Both the position numbers and the translations under genes were made by a program. Source: Elmis aenea (Eukaryota > Arthropoda > Insecta > Coleoptera > Elmidae). From it: 64,000 bases of DNA. The notes beneath the pieces are model-generated. The model did not search any database. It saw only the letters and a program-made list of their open reading frames with translations, and was not told the DNA's origin. Below are positions 1-11,200 of the stretch, one piece after another; the first letter of the stretch is position 1, and the number at the start of each line of letters is the position of its first letter. The stretch covers positions 63,574,108-63,638,107 of the forward strand of contig OX393577.1 in the NCBI GenBank assembly GCA_947652605.1. Direction: 5' to 3'.

Positions 1-321
1 TAAAGAGTATTATATTGCGAAATACTTCTTAAAATAACTTAAATTAATATCAAAAAAATATGTTAAGAAAAATTTTAATACATTAATTTTTAAATGTTTA
101 CAGATTTTATTTGGTTTTAGATAACTTAAACTAACTAAACAACAATTAATTGGAAGACAAATTAACTTTAACTTTTACAAAGGATAAGTTTGATAGTTAT
201 TTACTTAAGAGTAGAACTTTTTGTTCAACTTCTACTAATTTTGTTACTAAATAAGGTAAATCAGTTTGCCTTACTAGCTTTTATTCTCCCTCAAACTACA
301 CGTACTTCGGTTGAATATTTA
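1..321. other. AT-rich sequence, nothing recognised
   Basis: The stretch is AT-rich with short open frames only. I see no transposon terminus, coding similarity or RNA gene in it. Confidence 0.5.
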
Positions 322-386
322 AGTTCAGCAAGTCTAGTTTTATTAACCCACAAAATTTTATCAATTTTCGACAAATGCCGCTAAAG
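322..386 (+). repeat. 65-bp direct repeat, copy A
   Basis: A 65-bp block starting agttcagcaagtctag and ending gccgctaaag recurs almost unchanged about 600 bp downstream in the same orientation. Only one or two bases differ, so the duplication is recent. The flanks of the two copies differ, so this is not a long segmental duplication. No terminal inverted repeats or coding content are visible. Confidence 0.85.
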
Positions 387-917
387 GCATTCTAATTAAT
401 CTCATTTTAGTAAATGACGTCTGTGAAAATTACGTTTCATGAGTGTTTTTTCACAGAAAGTTAAGAGTGAAATAAGGTTAATCAACCAGCATTATTAACT
501 ACCACTCTCAAATTACAAGTTATTTGTTAAAAAAATAAATTAAGGGTCGCTTAAAATTAAAATTTTAGTTCCAACTGAAACTGATCTGATCCTTATAGAT
601 CTAAATGAGTCCATCTTACTATCTCAGAAAGGTCAAGAAAGGTGGAAAAAGTAAGTCAAGACGGCAAAAAATGACAGTTGTGTACTTGGGTATGTTATAA
701 GATTTACGTTATTTTAAGCTTATTTTAACACAAAATCAATACAAATATAGTTTCATTTATGCCTTATAATCATATTTGTACACTTTACACAGATAATTTA
801 GCCATCCTAACATGAGAAAATTCGAATTAAAAAACCTAACCTAACTGTCAAACGGAACTTTTATATTGAATTTTTACGCTTATTAAATGAGAGCGCCAAG
901 TAATTTTAACATATTTG
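387..917. other. AT-rich spacer between the 65-bp repeats
   Basis: This is unique-looking AT-rich sequence between the two direct repeats. No coding similarity or mobile-element end was recognised. Confidence 0.5.
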
Positions 918-982
918 AGTTCAGCAAGTCTAGTTTTATTAACCCACAAAATTTTATCAATTTTCGACAACTGCCGCTAAAG
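918..982 (+). repeat. 65-bp direct repeat, copy B
   Basis: This is the second copy of the 65-bp block at 322-386, in the same orientation and nearly identical from agttcagcaag to gccgctaaag. Confidence 0.85.
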
Positions 983-1245
983 TGAAGTAGTTCCAAAAAA
1001 AATATTGTTTTTAAAAGGTGTGAGGTACACAGGTTTATTTGCTTTAAATTAAAACTTCCTAGTTTCCATTTTAGCCTGTCTTTCCAATCATCTTGACTTA
1101 AGCCTCATGCAGCAATTGCTTCCTTTACTTTGTGACCCAATTTCTTTAAGGTCGGCCTTTTATTCTTGTATGTGGCGGCAACCATTTCCATATTTTCTTG
1201 GGCTATCTGTCTTCGTTCATTCTTTGTATGTGCTCATATCATCTT

Positions 1246-2004
1246 ACCAGGGAACGGGACGATACGTTGTTGCTAGAATTTGTTTAAGGCTGTGTTTATT
1301 GCATCAAAACTAAATGTTTTCCAAAGTTATACGTGCTACTGGCCATTTTCTTTGAAAAAAAAGGGGTAAAACTGAAAAGTTGAATAATAAAGGTAATTTT
1401 TGCGATCGCGTTGGTCATGAACACGTCCAAAATTAAATCGAAATTCTTCTATTAACCAATCCTTTGCAAGTAGAATGGTGCAAAGTTTTTGAAAAAATCT
1501 TAAACGGTTCCTGAGAAAAACGCGAAAAACGAGACCTTTGTAAAAACTGTTTTCCTTATGTTAAACGCCTATGCAAGTTGCATAGATTTGGTTATACCAC
1601 TTCTCAAATCATAGCGCTTTAGCTGGGGTGTCGTTTTTGACGTTGTTCTCCCCTATTTTTCCGAAGGAAATGGCCAGTAGCACGCATTTGTTATAACTAA
1701 ATCTATGCGACTTGCAAAGGCGTTCAACATAGGGAAAACCGTTTAAGATTTTTTCAAAAACTTTACTTGCAAAGGATGCGCGATTGGTAAATAGAAGATA
1801 TTCGATTTCATCTGACGGTTTCATGGCCAAAGCGATCGCAAAAATTACCTTTATTATTCAGCTTTTCAGTTTTTCCTCTATTTTTCCGAAGTTACTGGCC
1901 AGTGGCACGTATAACTCTGCAAAACATTTATTGTAGATGTACTTGATGCAATAAACACAGTCTTAATCAAATTCTAGCTACAACGTATCGTGACCTTCCC
2001 TGGT
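1246..2004. mobile_element. Foldback element with long inverted arms
   Basis: The first half reads as the reverse complement of the second half over about 350 bp. The outer ends are accaggga at 1246 and tccctggt ending at 2004. Inner matches include the segments around 1479-1510 and 1738-1768, and around 1550-1597 and 1691-1738. The arms differ by scattered substitutions and small indels, so the element is not very recent. Part of one arm (about 1650-1685) also repeats directly near 1870-1910. Neither arm has a transposase frame, so this is a non-autonomous foldback or MITE. I could not define a target duplication or a superfamily. Confidence 0.8.
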
Positions 2005-2734
2005 TAGTCTTTTGAGTTTTATTCAGGTGTAGGACTAATTTTCTCTCATCGGCAAAATCGAGTGTGAATAAACTATTGTTTCGTATAGGCAAACCCATAT
2101 TACGTTTTTCCAATTCAATAAAGTCCTCAAATTTTTTTGATTATGTCCAAAAAATCTAACAGCAAGTCGCTCAAAAAGCAAATCTCTTGTGTGTTGTATA
2201 AATAAATTTCCAATAAAATTTCGACACAAAATGCTACTTCGGTGTACAAAGCAGGAGAACAGGAATACTATAAAAATTACCAACATCAATCAAAGCCCAT
2301 CGAACGCACCCCACTGCACCCCGATAAATCCGCTAGGTATTTTACATAATGCGAAAGAAACTTTCACGAGCGGCGAACAAACTTGAAAAAAATCGTTAGA
2401 ACTTGATCCAACAGAAATCCTTTACATATCAATTTTATGTTACAATTCGCACGATAAAAGTTCAGACTTACGTACATATTTTAGTGCCCCATATAGTCTG
2501 TCGACACAAAAGACAAGATACAGTTTTGCTACGATATTTTTATTGGAAATTTATTTATAAACGTGTAGTTTGTGCTTAAGCTGAATTAAAAATGCAAGTA
2601 ATTCTTGGCCTGAAATGAGTTCCGAAATCTTTTCGGTTAGTTAAATTTGTTCGTGAATTGGAAATGCGTTAGTATTTTATTAATATTTTATTTATTTAGT
2701 GGTGAGTCCTACGGTTAGGTGTGTTAACTGTTAA
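2005..2734. other. No recognised gene or element
   Basis: The sequence is of mixed composition, somewhat less AT-rich around 2290-2400. Short open frames occur on both strands but none has family-like motifs. Confidence 0.45.
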
Positions 2735-3115
2735 GTTGTGTTGTGCTGACTTTTTTTCATGCTTTTCTGTCTTGTGTTACCTTTTTTTTGGTTTTCCATT
2801 TGATGTTTCTATCCGTTGCTACGTTTTTAACTTTGCCTTGCCAGGTTTTTCTAGGTCTACCTCTTTTGTTTTTCCCTGTGATCTTGCTTCATAGGCTTTT
2901 CTGGTTATCCTTTTTTATTTCATTGACTAAATGTGACCCAACCATCCCAGCTGTTTTCTTGTATTTTTGTTTCAACTGATGTTATCTTTAATTGTTCTGT
3001 ATGTTTCATTTCTGATTCTTAACTTTTTTGGTATTTCTATGGATTTTTCTCAGAAATCTCATTTCTGCTGCATCCAAACGGCTAATATTTTTGTACGAAA
3101 AAACGGTAGATATTG
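2735..3115 (-). pseudogene. Non-LTR retrotransposon ORF2, decayed C-terminus
   Basis: On the minus strand, broken frames follow the conserved order of the region after the reverse-transcriptase domain in endonuclease/RT polyproteins of many insect non-LTR elements. AEMRFLRKI lies near 3050-3085, then IRNET, then GWLGHI near 2940-2955. The basic block KRGRPRKTW lies near 2840-2870 and an acidic-basic tail with TQDRKA near 2760-2780. Several stops and frame changes separate the motifs, so it is dead. RT and endonuclease domains are missing, which fits a 5'-truncated insertion. The clade cannot be fixed from the tail alone. Confidence 0.75.
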
Positions 3116-4436
3116 CAAGAACCCAGAATGAAGAATGGGCAGAGTTTGAAACAAAAGAGGGCTTATTAATTGCAGTTGTTATAGACGCCGTAACCAAAGA
3201 AGTTAAAAAAAATGCCAATGCAAGTTTTTATTATTTTTAGTGTGATAGTTAAATTAATATAAGTTGGTGACTCTGTACCTTACTATTAAGAATTACAAAT
3301 TTCTTATTGGTTTTACGATTGAATTCAGTGAAGCATATTTACAGTTTTAACCGATCTAACCAAATGTATAGCTTATTGCGATCGAATTTAACCGTGCAGC
3401 TGTGTTCGACGATGTACGGAGCTGAAAACGTAGGCACTAATTGGTATTTCGTGTATCTCATTTCAATGTTAATATGATCACTTGAATGGATAGAGCACTA
3501 CAGCTTAATTAATGTTCTAAAGTCACACTATTACGTACGTTGTAATAAATGAAATTACATTGGCAGCGATGTTTACGAAGTGTGTTTACGCAACGGTGTC
3601 AGGGAATCGTTTTGTGTTATCGAATAATTAATTGGATTGCGATCGATGGGGTTCCATTATTAATAAGAATATTCAAAAGTGGACTAAATATTACTTGTAA
3701 TAGACAAGGAAATAGTGAAAATCCAAGAAATGCTTACAGTAACACGAGGAATATTTGAAACTACCGCTAGACGATTTATTTTGTACAGATTTAGTTATTT
3801 TACAAAAAAAAATAACAAAGGAGTTACCAACTATAAAAAAAATCGATGTTAACGATAATAGTTATTAAGGTAACAAGACCGGAAAGTGATACTTTACTGG
3901 ACGAGGGTCCGCCAGTGACACCAAATTCACTATCGTCACCATCCATAATTAAACAATAACTTAACAAACTACAGGTGAAAATTCGCTTGGTGGTATATTG
4001 ACGCTTGTTGGACAGCGCAAATCAACAAAACAACTCATGACCATGGCAACCAGCTACTTTGCTGCCTAGGCCGGTAAAGACAAGCAAGCAATTACCTTCT
4101 GGCCTAAACCAGTAAAGATGTATTTTCCAGGCTAAAAATTGATCGGAAACAATTGATTTTCTGGACAGACGCAGAAAAAACAGTATTACCTCCCCTTTTA
4201 ACCACAAAGAATAAGATTTTTTAATAATATTTGAAAAGTTATTTTTTGTATTTAGCAAAGATTGTTCTGCATTTTTTTTACGAATTTATTACGATGACAA
4301 ATAATAGACTCAAAATGTTTGGACTTTTGTTTGGTCGTCATGGCAACGACCGCCTGGTTTATAGTGGTTATTGTCCAAATGCAATTTTACTTATTTGTCA
4401 ATGAATGTAGAAATAATATAGCGTGTGTGGAACATA
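3116..4436. other. No recognised gene or element
   Basis: Unique-looking AT-rich sequence. A plus-strand frame at about 3093-3240 looks protein-like (acidic and helical) but matches no family I recognise; it is treated in the findings. Confidence 0.45.
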
Positions 4437-4602
4437 AATGTATCTGGAAGCCCTAAGCCCCCACCAATATTTATATCGGGAGTCGGGAATATTAATCCGC
4501 TTATATCTCTACTAAATAAAACTAATGCTAATGGAAGGCAATTCAGAAGAAAGACGTTTGAAGCGGTTGAGACCAGCGGACCTGCAAAGCAGGTTCAAAT
4601 AG
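4437..4602 (+). pseudogene. Jockey-type ORF1 (gag) fragment
   Basis: The plus frame contains GSPKPPPIFISGVGNINPL. This is the motif that opens the conserved gag-like domain of Jockey-clade ORF1 proteins (KPPPI followed by a hydrophobic V-x-N-x-x-x-L segment). The domain is a nucleic-acid-binding protein that coats the element RNA. Only about 50 residues are present; the zinc knuckles and the rest of ORF1 are absent. The frame then runs straight into the 149-bp tail repeat at 4603, where coding similarity stops. It is an internal fragment, not a gene. Confidence 0.7.
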
Positions 4603-4751
4603 TATTAAGTGATTACTAAATTTGGTCAATAAGTAACGCAAGTTAGTATAAATAAAGACTTAATCATTGGAATTTTTCCCTCCATGTTCTTGTCGAGACA
4701 TTAAGTACTTATTGTCCATAAGAGGATAGATTGTATGGAAGAAAGGGGTTA
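4603..4751 (+). repeat. 149-bp tail repeat, copy 1
   Basis: The block from tattaagtgat to aaaggggtta is nearly identical to 46483-46631. In both places it directly follows a Jockey coding fragment, but a different part of Jockey each time. It contains tataaata and ends next to an A-rich run. It may be the element's 3' untranslated tail reached by internal deletion, or a separate short insertion such as a solo LTR. Confidence 0.8.
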
Positions 4752-7097
4752 AAAAATAATAATGTATGTATTCAGAAAAAAAAATCTATTTGATTATGTA
4801 AATAGCAAAAATTGTGCCCATAAGAAAAAAATAAAGTTGTCTGTCATAAAACAAAACAAATCGACCTGGGAAAAATTGATGATTACCTTCCGATTCGACT
4901 TGAAAGTTGTTTAGGCAATGGTTTTACACATTTAAAATATTGTATGTTTGGAAAGGAGTTATAAACGATTTAAAAAATCGTATTTTCCGGTATTTTTCAA
5001 GTTTCTTAGATACTGTTCGAAATATTTTAATTACATAATTATATTTTTCTATTATTAATGAGCACCGAACTTAGCAACTTTGCCAAATTTAAATCCATAC
5101 TCTAGCTATTATATAAGCAGATCCCCATGTTTAAACTCGAGTTTCTAACACCCTGCGTATTAATTTTTGTTTACCTATATCTTTTATTGCTTGTGTATAG
5201 TTTATTTTGTGTCTTCTTGTTAATTACTGTTTTGTCTATACATTAATGTTTTTAAGTGCACCATTTAAATCTTCGGTAATACGTATATTAACGAGAATTA
5301 AATATTTCGTGTTCCCTAAACGCCTCGACCCCAAACGTGCACATAACAGGTTAGCAAAATTACGCGGATCAGAGAATCCCAATTCCAAATGGGCCGTAGA
5401 CAATCAGGGCACGTAGGATCGTCAATAACTTCATCGAGTATCAAGCGGCGCCTGACCAATGGGAATATCTTGCATCACGGTGACATGACCGGCAGCTACG
5501 TGCGTCCCAGTGGGAAGAGATTGTCCCTAAGCAGTTGCTAAAAACCTATCTGACAAATAGCCTCCGAGTGGCATGCCCTGAATTGTGTTTCTTCGAAATG
5601 CCCAACATTCTGTGTAAACAAAACGTCATGTCTGGAATAACAATATTTTTAGATCGTAACCATATTTACTGTAATTTTGGATTCAATTCCTGGTTTCTGG
5701 ATTATTCTTCGTTTGTTGCTATTTTAAACGTATTGAATGTTTATAGGTTAAACAAGTTTATAATATAAAATTTATCAGGCGCAACGAAACTTTTCTAATT
5801 TAAATTTTCAAAAAAACTTGTTTATAACAAAACTTCGAAATTCAAAAATTAAGGGTTTTGAAAATAGTTTCCAAGTTTGCATACATAACACTTTTTAAAA
5901 AACGCTTTTTTAAGTTTATATGGAAATGTTTTTCAACTAGTCTTAATCTTAAGCCCAATAATGCAGCTATCGGCATTTTTATTATAAGTAGATGTGTTTA
6001 TCCTTCTGTAATTTCTGGCCCAATGCAGTCAGAAAATTGTCACTGCACATAAAACTCCTCTGAGCTCAAAGGATCAAACAAATGAAAATCTACGTGTATG
6101 AGGTTGGTTAAAGCCATATGGAAGCCGGGACAGCCATCTAAACGTCATAATTTCGTTTGTTTTTGCCTTCTTGCGCGTGGAGTTGATGTAGTTTTCAAGA
6201 TTTGTTATTTCTAGAATCTCGACAAAATAAGTAAACACTGACTGGAATCCTTAAAATATTTTGTTATTTTATAGCAAATGGAACCCTGTTTTTTTAGATT
6301 GGGTGAAATAAGTATATTTATACACCCCATTATACTCAAACGAGTACACTACACCATCAAAAAAGACTAATTTAAAACAGCATTCGGAAAATTTTATTAT
6401 CCTCATACCTCTATAAATATTTAGACTGTAATTAATACAAAGAATATTTATAAACCCATGTTCATTGCCATTTAGGCCCTAATGAATTAAGGTAAACTAT
6501 AACAAAGGCTTTAACCAACTCTTCAATTCAATCACATCTACTCGACATCGACATATATTAAAAACATTCCAAAGTTGGCTATAACCAACCGGAAATGCAT
6601 TTTTACAATATCTAGAAAGCTACTGCAGTCAGTGTTAAACTTTATTATAAAATCGTATTTCAGTCACGTTTCCTGGCGGTTTAAACTGCAACTGTAGTAA
6701 TTTTATGAAACATTTTATATAGTCTGGTATTAAAGTAGTCTGCAATTAATTGCCTTTCATATCAATTTGTCAGGGATCCGTTCAAGTTTGTCGTGAAATA
6801 TTTACCAAACTCGTCGAATGGCGTGTGAAGTGTTAGGGCACGCGCTTGGAGTAATATTTATAAGGTGTTGTTAAACATTGTGGGAAGCTTCAAACTTTGA
6901 ATGAGCCGGTGAAAATTCGAATTTCCCAGAAATTCATATTTTTCGTTACAAATCACCTCTATTTTTGATAAAAGACAGCCAGATGTTTAATTAAATTTAT
7001 CTATATCAACTAATAAATTAGTTGGATGTTTAATATAGCTTCATTTTTAATTTCCTTTATCCAGATTAGACTAAACTTACAACAGAATACGTAAAAA
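4752..7097. other. No recognised gene or element
   Basis: AT-rich sequence with a GC-richer island at about 5310-5560 and another at about 6050-6190. Neither holds a long frame or a transposon motif. I have no functional call. Confidence 0.4.
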
Positions 7098-7373
7098 TGG
7101 CAGCGTCACTCCTTGTACGACTTAAACCCTCATTTCTATTGATGTTATCAGTTTTATTGTATCAGACCCTGAAAATCGCAAATCTATCGTGTCTAACAGT
7201 GGAGCTTGTGTGGGTGTAGGCTCATGCAACAGCATTTATTGTTACGAATTTGGTAAATCAAAGGGAGGCAACTTCAAAGATTGTCATTGCCCTGCCATTC
7301 GACAAATCCCAGTTTTATCACGGATTGAATTCCTCGACAGGAAGTCAAAAACCTTTTACTAAATCGTCAGATC
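7098..7373 (+). pseudogene. Possible small secreted Cys-rich peptide gene, frame-broken
   Basis: An ATG at 7098 opens a frame with a basic start and a hydrophobic core (SFLLMLSVLLYQ), as in a signal peptide, but this frame stops at about 7220. A second frame, open from 7127 to the stop at 7371-7373, encodes a Cys- and Gly-rich segment (GACVGVGSCNSIYCYE, then KDCHCP). The two overlap in different frames, so a single indel would join a signal peptide to a five-cysteine peptide. An acceptor-like ttacaacag lies just upstream of the ATG. I recognise no family. It may be chance, a pseudogene or an assembly error. Confidence 0.25.
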
Positions 7374-8318
7374 ATTTCCTTCACTGTATTTGGTTTGCCA
7401 GTGAAGATGCGCAACTTTGGTAGACTTTAAAACAAACAAACATACTTGAGTGGCCACGGAATTACTTTCGTCCTACTTGTTGAAAGTAAAGGTTTTATGT
7501 CAAACAGCAATATTAAATAATTTCGTCGTATTCCAATGCGTTATGGATTAGTATAGTATCTAAATATAGCGTATAATAATAAAGTGAATGCTAATAATAA
7601 TTCTAATTGCGTTGGTTATACGATTGTGCTATTAGCATAAGTTGAAATAAGGCCTTAACAAAAATTTTAGCTCGAATTAAATCATATACCCTAAAATTAC
7701 TACTACTAAAAATATATCAAAAATTGTTGCTATTTACTCGAAAGACAGTAAGGTGTCTTCTTTATTTCCTTTAAAACTTTCTTGCGTCTGGAGTGAGTCC
7801 CAGTATCTTGAGATACAGCCAAGCGTTCTCCCTCACCTGAAACAGCTCTCAAACATAATTAAGAGCACTTTATTTTCATTAAATTGTAATATTAGACCGC
7901 AAATTTAATGACTTTCGCAAGTGACTAAAAGCAAGAAACTGTCGCGAAGAAAAATGTCGACTAATTAACTATTTAATTAAAAAGATAGAAGTGGTTTTCA
8001 ATTATTTCTTTATTCACTCGAACTTTATTATTTTAGATACTTTATTTAGATTTAGAACTTTAAAAATGGGTTTTAATTTTATGTTGCAGGGTACTTAATT
8101 TAAGTAATCTCTTGTTTAAATCTTCATGTATGCATTATTTGGGTATAAGTAGCTATAATTTAGTTTATAAATTTTGCAGTTGATGATTATACGACCATAC
8201 AATTTTAACTCTAGAATAAGTGTATGTCACTGAAAGCTTTATGACTGCGTTTTTTACTCACAGGTAAACCAATGTTTGAATGATGTAAGCAAGTAATTGT
8301 AATGTAAATATCTTCTTT
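7374..8318. other. No recognised gene or element
   Basis: AT-rich unique-looking sequence with no motif that I can support. Confidence 0.45.
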
Positions 8319-8680
8319 TTTTTAATCGGATCATCTTGTACCTTTCGTTGTCGATGTAAGTATTCCTAGTATCCTAGTTCTTGATTATGATTATTATTGA
8401 CTAACTGGCCCAGATTCAGCTGATTCTTCTGTTTCTACTCCCTCGTCTTCCTTTGCTCCTTTTTCACCAAATCTTTAATTTTTTCCCATTTTGGTGTATC
8501 TACTTCCTTGCACGCGTAGTAGATGTCTGAGACATCTTTTTCTTTATCTCTTCCACTTCTATGTTTTCTAATTTGATCATTGGTAATCTTATTTATCTCT
8601 TAATTCTTCTTAAAACTGTCATTTCCTTAATCTGTATATTTTGATTTTGCTGTCATATTGGTGCCCAAGTTTTTAAACTG
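8319..8680 (-). pseudogene. Non-LTR ORF2 C-terminal remnant with 3' end
   Basis: On the minus strand, broken frames resemble the post-RT tail of non-LTR ORF2: an arginine-rich LRRIKR-like segment, NDQIRKH, then an acidic/lysine-rich end. The following untranslated part (caagaactagga, cgaaaggtaca, gattaaaaaaaagaag) matches the 3' end of the remnant at 15808-15960 in order and spacing. Both are therefore 3' ends of the same family. Stops interrupt the frame. Confidence 0.5.
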
Positions 8681-8696
8681 TAAGTAAAAATTGGTA

Positions 8697-8704
8697 CGTA
8701 CACT
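8697..8704. repeat. 8-bp target duplication, left
   Basis: cgtacact here is repeated exactly at 8889-8896, on the other side of the hAT MITE. Confidence 0.9.
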
Positions 8705-8888
8705 CAGGGCCTCCTAGAGGTACGGGGGGGCCCGGGAAGTTAAAATGTGGGAGCCTTTGTGAATGAAAAAATCTGGTTTTTATGATGAGAGAAAATGTGG
8801 CCAGTTTTTTTGTGGGCGAGACGATATAATTTTACATTTGGGGGCCCGGGGACGCAGCCCCTCAAGACCTCCCCTCTAGTAGGCCCTG
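8705..8888. mobile_element. hAT-type MITE, 184 bp
   Basis: The element begins CAGGGCCTCCTAGAGG and ends with the near-perfect reverse complement (cctctagtaggccctg). It is flanked by the exact 8-bp duplication cgtacact. Termini starting CAGGG and an 8-bp duplication are hallmarks of the hAT superfamily. The interior is GC-rich at both ends (GGGCCCGGG near 8728 and 8842) and has no transposase, so it needs a transposase in trans. The intact duplication points to a fairly young insertion. Confidence 0.9.
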
Positions 8889-8896
8889 CGTACACT

Positions 8897-10143
8897 TCAT
8901 TAAATACTCGCGTTTTTTTTTGAGATCTCCTGTAAAGAAAACCCATGATCTAAAACTATTCTGTTGAATGATATAAAAAAGTTTTAAAATTATTTTCTTT
9001 GGAATACATCGCTCTCTTTAATAGTTTTTGAAATATGGCTTTTGCTTGTCTCTGATTTATATAATGGCTTTATGTGATGTGAAATAAATTCACAGTAATG
9101 TGCGTGACTGTCAAAGCTATTACGCACATCCTGAAATATATGTCATCGGTTTTGCAGCAATATAAATATTGTTCAATAAAAACAGCTATTAGTGTAATGG
9201 TGTATAGGTAATAAAATTGGGAAATTTTCTGCATCGAGTTTGGTTTCCATTTTTTATTATATAGGTAATAGAGGTTATAAAGTACCAGTAAGGTGTTATT
9301 TATATTTGGCTGTATATCAAGAAATTTGGCTATTAAAGTACAGTAATTTCAGTTAAAGATTAAAGATGGTTCATTGGAAAAGCGCACACTCTTTATCTTT
9401 AATCTATTTAACGTACTAACGTCAAATTTATTCTGTAATTTCTTAATGTACTTATAACAAATTACTAAATAGATAAATCATAAATGCGAACACTTATTTC
9501 GGGTTTTTACTCATAAATATTTTACTAAATATGCCCGTGTGATTATACTAATCCCAAAAACGTAATTACAAAGGATTTTGAATAAATTAATGTATAAAAT
9601 TGCCTTATTTTGGGTTAATGTGCTTACTTTTGGTGCGATTATGAAACTAAGTAAATTATCGTATTATATTTAATACCACCAAGTATGCTTACTTTTCGCC
9701 AATTATTGCCATTGACATTTTCACACCGCGGTGTTCCATAAAGTATCGTGTTTATTTTAGTAATATGGTTCTTACTTTCACTTTCACGGTTATGGTTCTA
9801 TGTGTGTGTGTGTGGAATGGGCTTATCTTGTAAGCCACCTAGATTAAATATATCATGTAGATTTAGGGTGATTTATATTACGTTTAGCTTACCTGGTGTA
9901 AGATAAATTAATAATAATGTACAATTCTCCTTTTAAAACTTGTTGATGGTACAGCAACAGAAAGAGTTATAATTTTCCACAGCAGCGGTCGTATCAACAT
10001 GATTTGTTTTTAAATATCTTAATCGAATAGCAATTAAAATTTGTATTGTGTAAGTTATTTTGGTGGCAGTGATCTACTTAACTTGGATCCACCGTTGTCC
10101 TTACTGAAAAGGACCTCTTGTCAGTTACCTCATCTCAGGTCGA
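8897..10143. other. No recognised gene or element
   Basis: AT-rich sequence with a short TG microsatellite at 9801-9814. No coding or transposon motif was recognised. Confidence 0.45.
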
Positions 10144-10545
10144 TTGGTCAGCGTCTTTTCAATCCGACTTTGCAATAACGGCTTCTCTTCTTGTTGTTTC
10201 TTCTTGACTATAGGCAATTCGCCTGTTTATTCTTCATCCACTTGCCTATTGCTCTACGTTGAGGTTGTCGCTCCATCTTTTCTTAGGACGTGCAACGCTC
10301 CTGCGTCCCAGTGGAGATTTATCGCGGGCGATTTTTATCATCCCCCGTCGTCCATCCTATTAATATGTTCAGTCCATTGTTTTCTTCTGTGCAACCCAGC
10401 TATTAATATCGTCTACTTTGCACGTTTTACTTATTTCATCATATCTCTTCCTGTGTAGAAGTGGTTTACCAGTAATTATGCGCAATGTATAAATTTTATG
10501 TGTTGATTTATCTTCATTAATTAAATTTTCCATCTTTCCAACCAA
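10144..10545 (-). pseudogene. Non-LTR ORF2 C-terminus, second family
   Basis: On the minus strand, broken frames give EHINRMDD (the usual H-x-x-R-M block) near 10365-10390 and RPKKRWSDNL near 10265-10295. This is the post-RT tail typical of insect endonuclease/RT elements. Multiple stops and frame changes make it non-functional. It is joined at about 10545 to a Jockey-type RT fragment in the same orientation. The two do not form one continuous protein, so either they are two insertions or the intervening part was deleted. Confidence 0.6.
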
Positions 10546-11200
10546 TCTTCAAGTATGTTAAGATGATCTTGCAGGTAGGAGAGTGGATGCTGTTAAAGGA
10601 TCTTCATCTATTGCCCTATTAACGGTATCATCTGCGAATTTTTCACTTATTGTGTTATTCGTTGTTGGGAGATCAGATCTGTACACTATTTTCAAATAGG
10701 GTCCAAGACCGCTTCCTTGGGGAACTCTAGACTTAACTGGGTGGAAAGTAGAATTTCCGCCTCTGGTTCTGAAATGTCGATCCGTAAGATATGATTCGAG
10801 TACGCTATAGTGTGGCGTTGGTAGAGTTTGTTTAATTTTGAATAGAAGACCCTTGGGCCAAACTATCAAAAGCCTGGCTCCCGTCAAAAAAACGCTGTAG
10901 TGCAATACTTGTTTTCATCGAGAGATTAGTTTATTGCATAAGATATATGATATACGGTGACACTGTTGAATTGTAGAGCGTTCTCTACGGAATCCGAATT
11001 GATGATCAGATATAATATTTTGTAGTATATTAATGCATTAAAGTAAGAGCTTTTCTAGAATTTTTGAGATGGTTAAAAGTAGACTTATTGGTTTATATGA
11101 AGTCACATAATTTAAATATTTTCCGGGATGTGGTATAAAAATTATTTCCGAAACTTTTAAATCTTTCGGCCAGTATTATATACTATTTAAAAAAACATCC
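10546..11200 (-). pseudogene. Jockey-type reverse transcriptase fragment
   Basis: A minus-strand frame at 10558-10905 and its shifted continuation to about 11150 follow the order of RT motifs. HPGKYLN and SYKPISLLLTISKILEKLL come first, then DHQFGFRRERST, then a damaged catalytic motif A (FLTGARLLIVW where FLD-x-x-K-A-F-D is expected). PQGSGLGPYL (motif B) and FADDT (motif C) follow. Motif A has lost its aspartate and there are at least two frameshifts and one stop, so the enzyme is dead. The endonuclease domain and the C-terminal third are missing. Confidence 0.85.

Noticed and set aside
190..384. 64-codon plus frame overlapping the first 65-bp repeat
   Set aside because: It has hydrophobic low-complexity translation, no family motif, and part of it is the non-coding direct repeat.
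10144..10458. 104-codon plus frame with hydrophobic segments
   Set aside because: It is the antisense shadow of the decayed non-LTR C-terminus on the minus strand.
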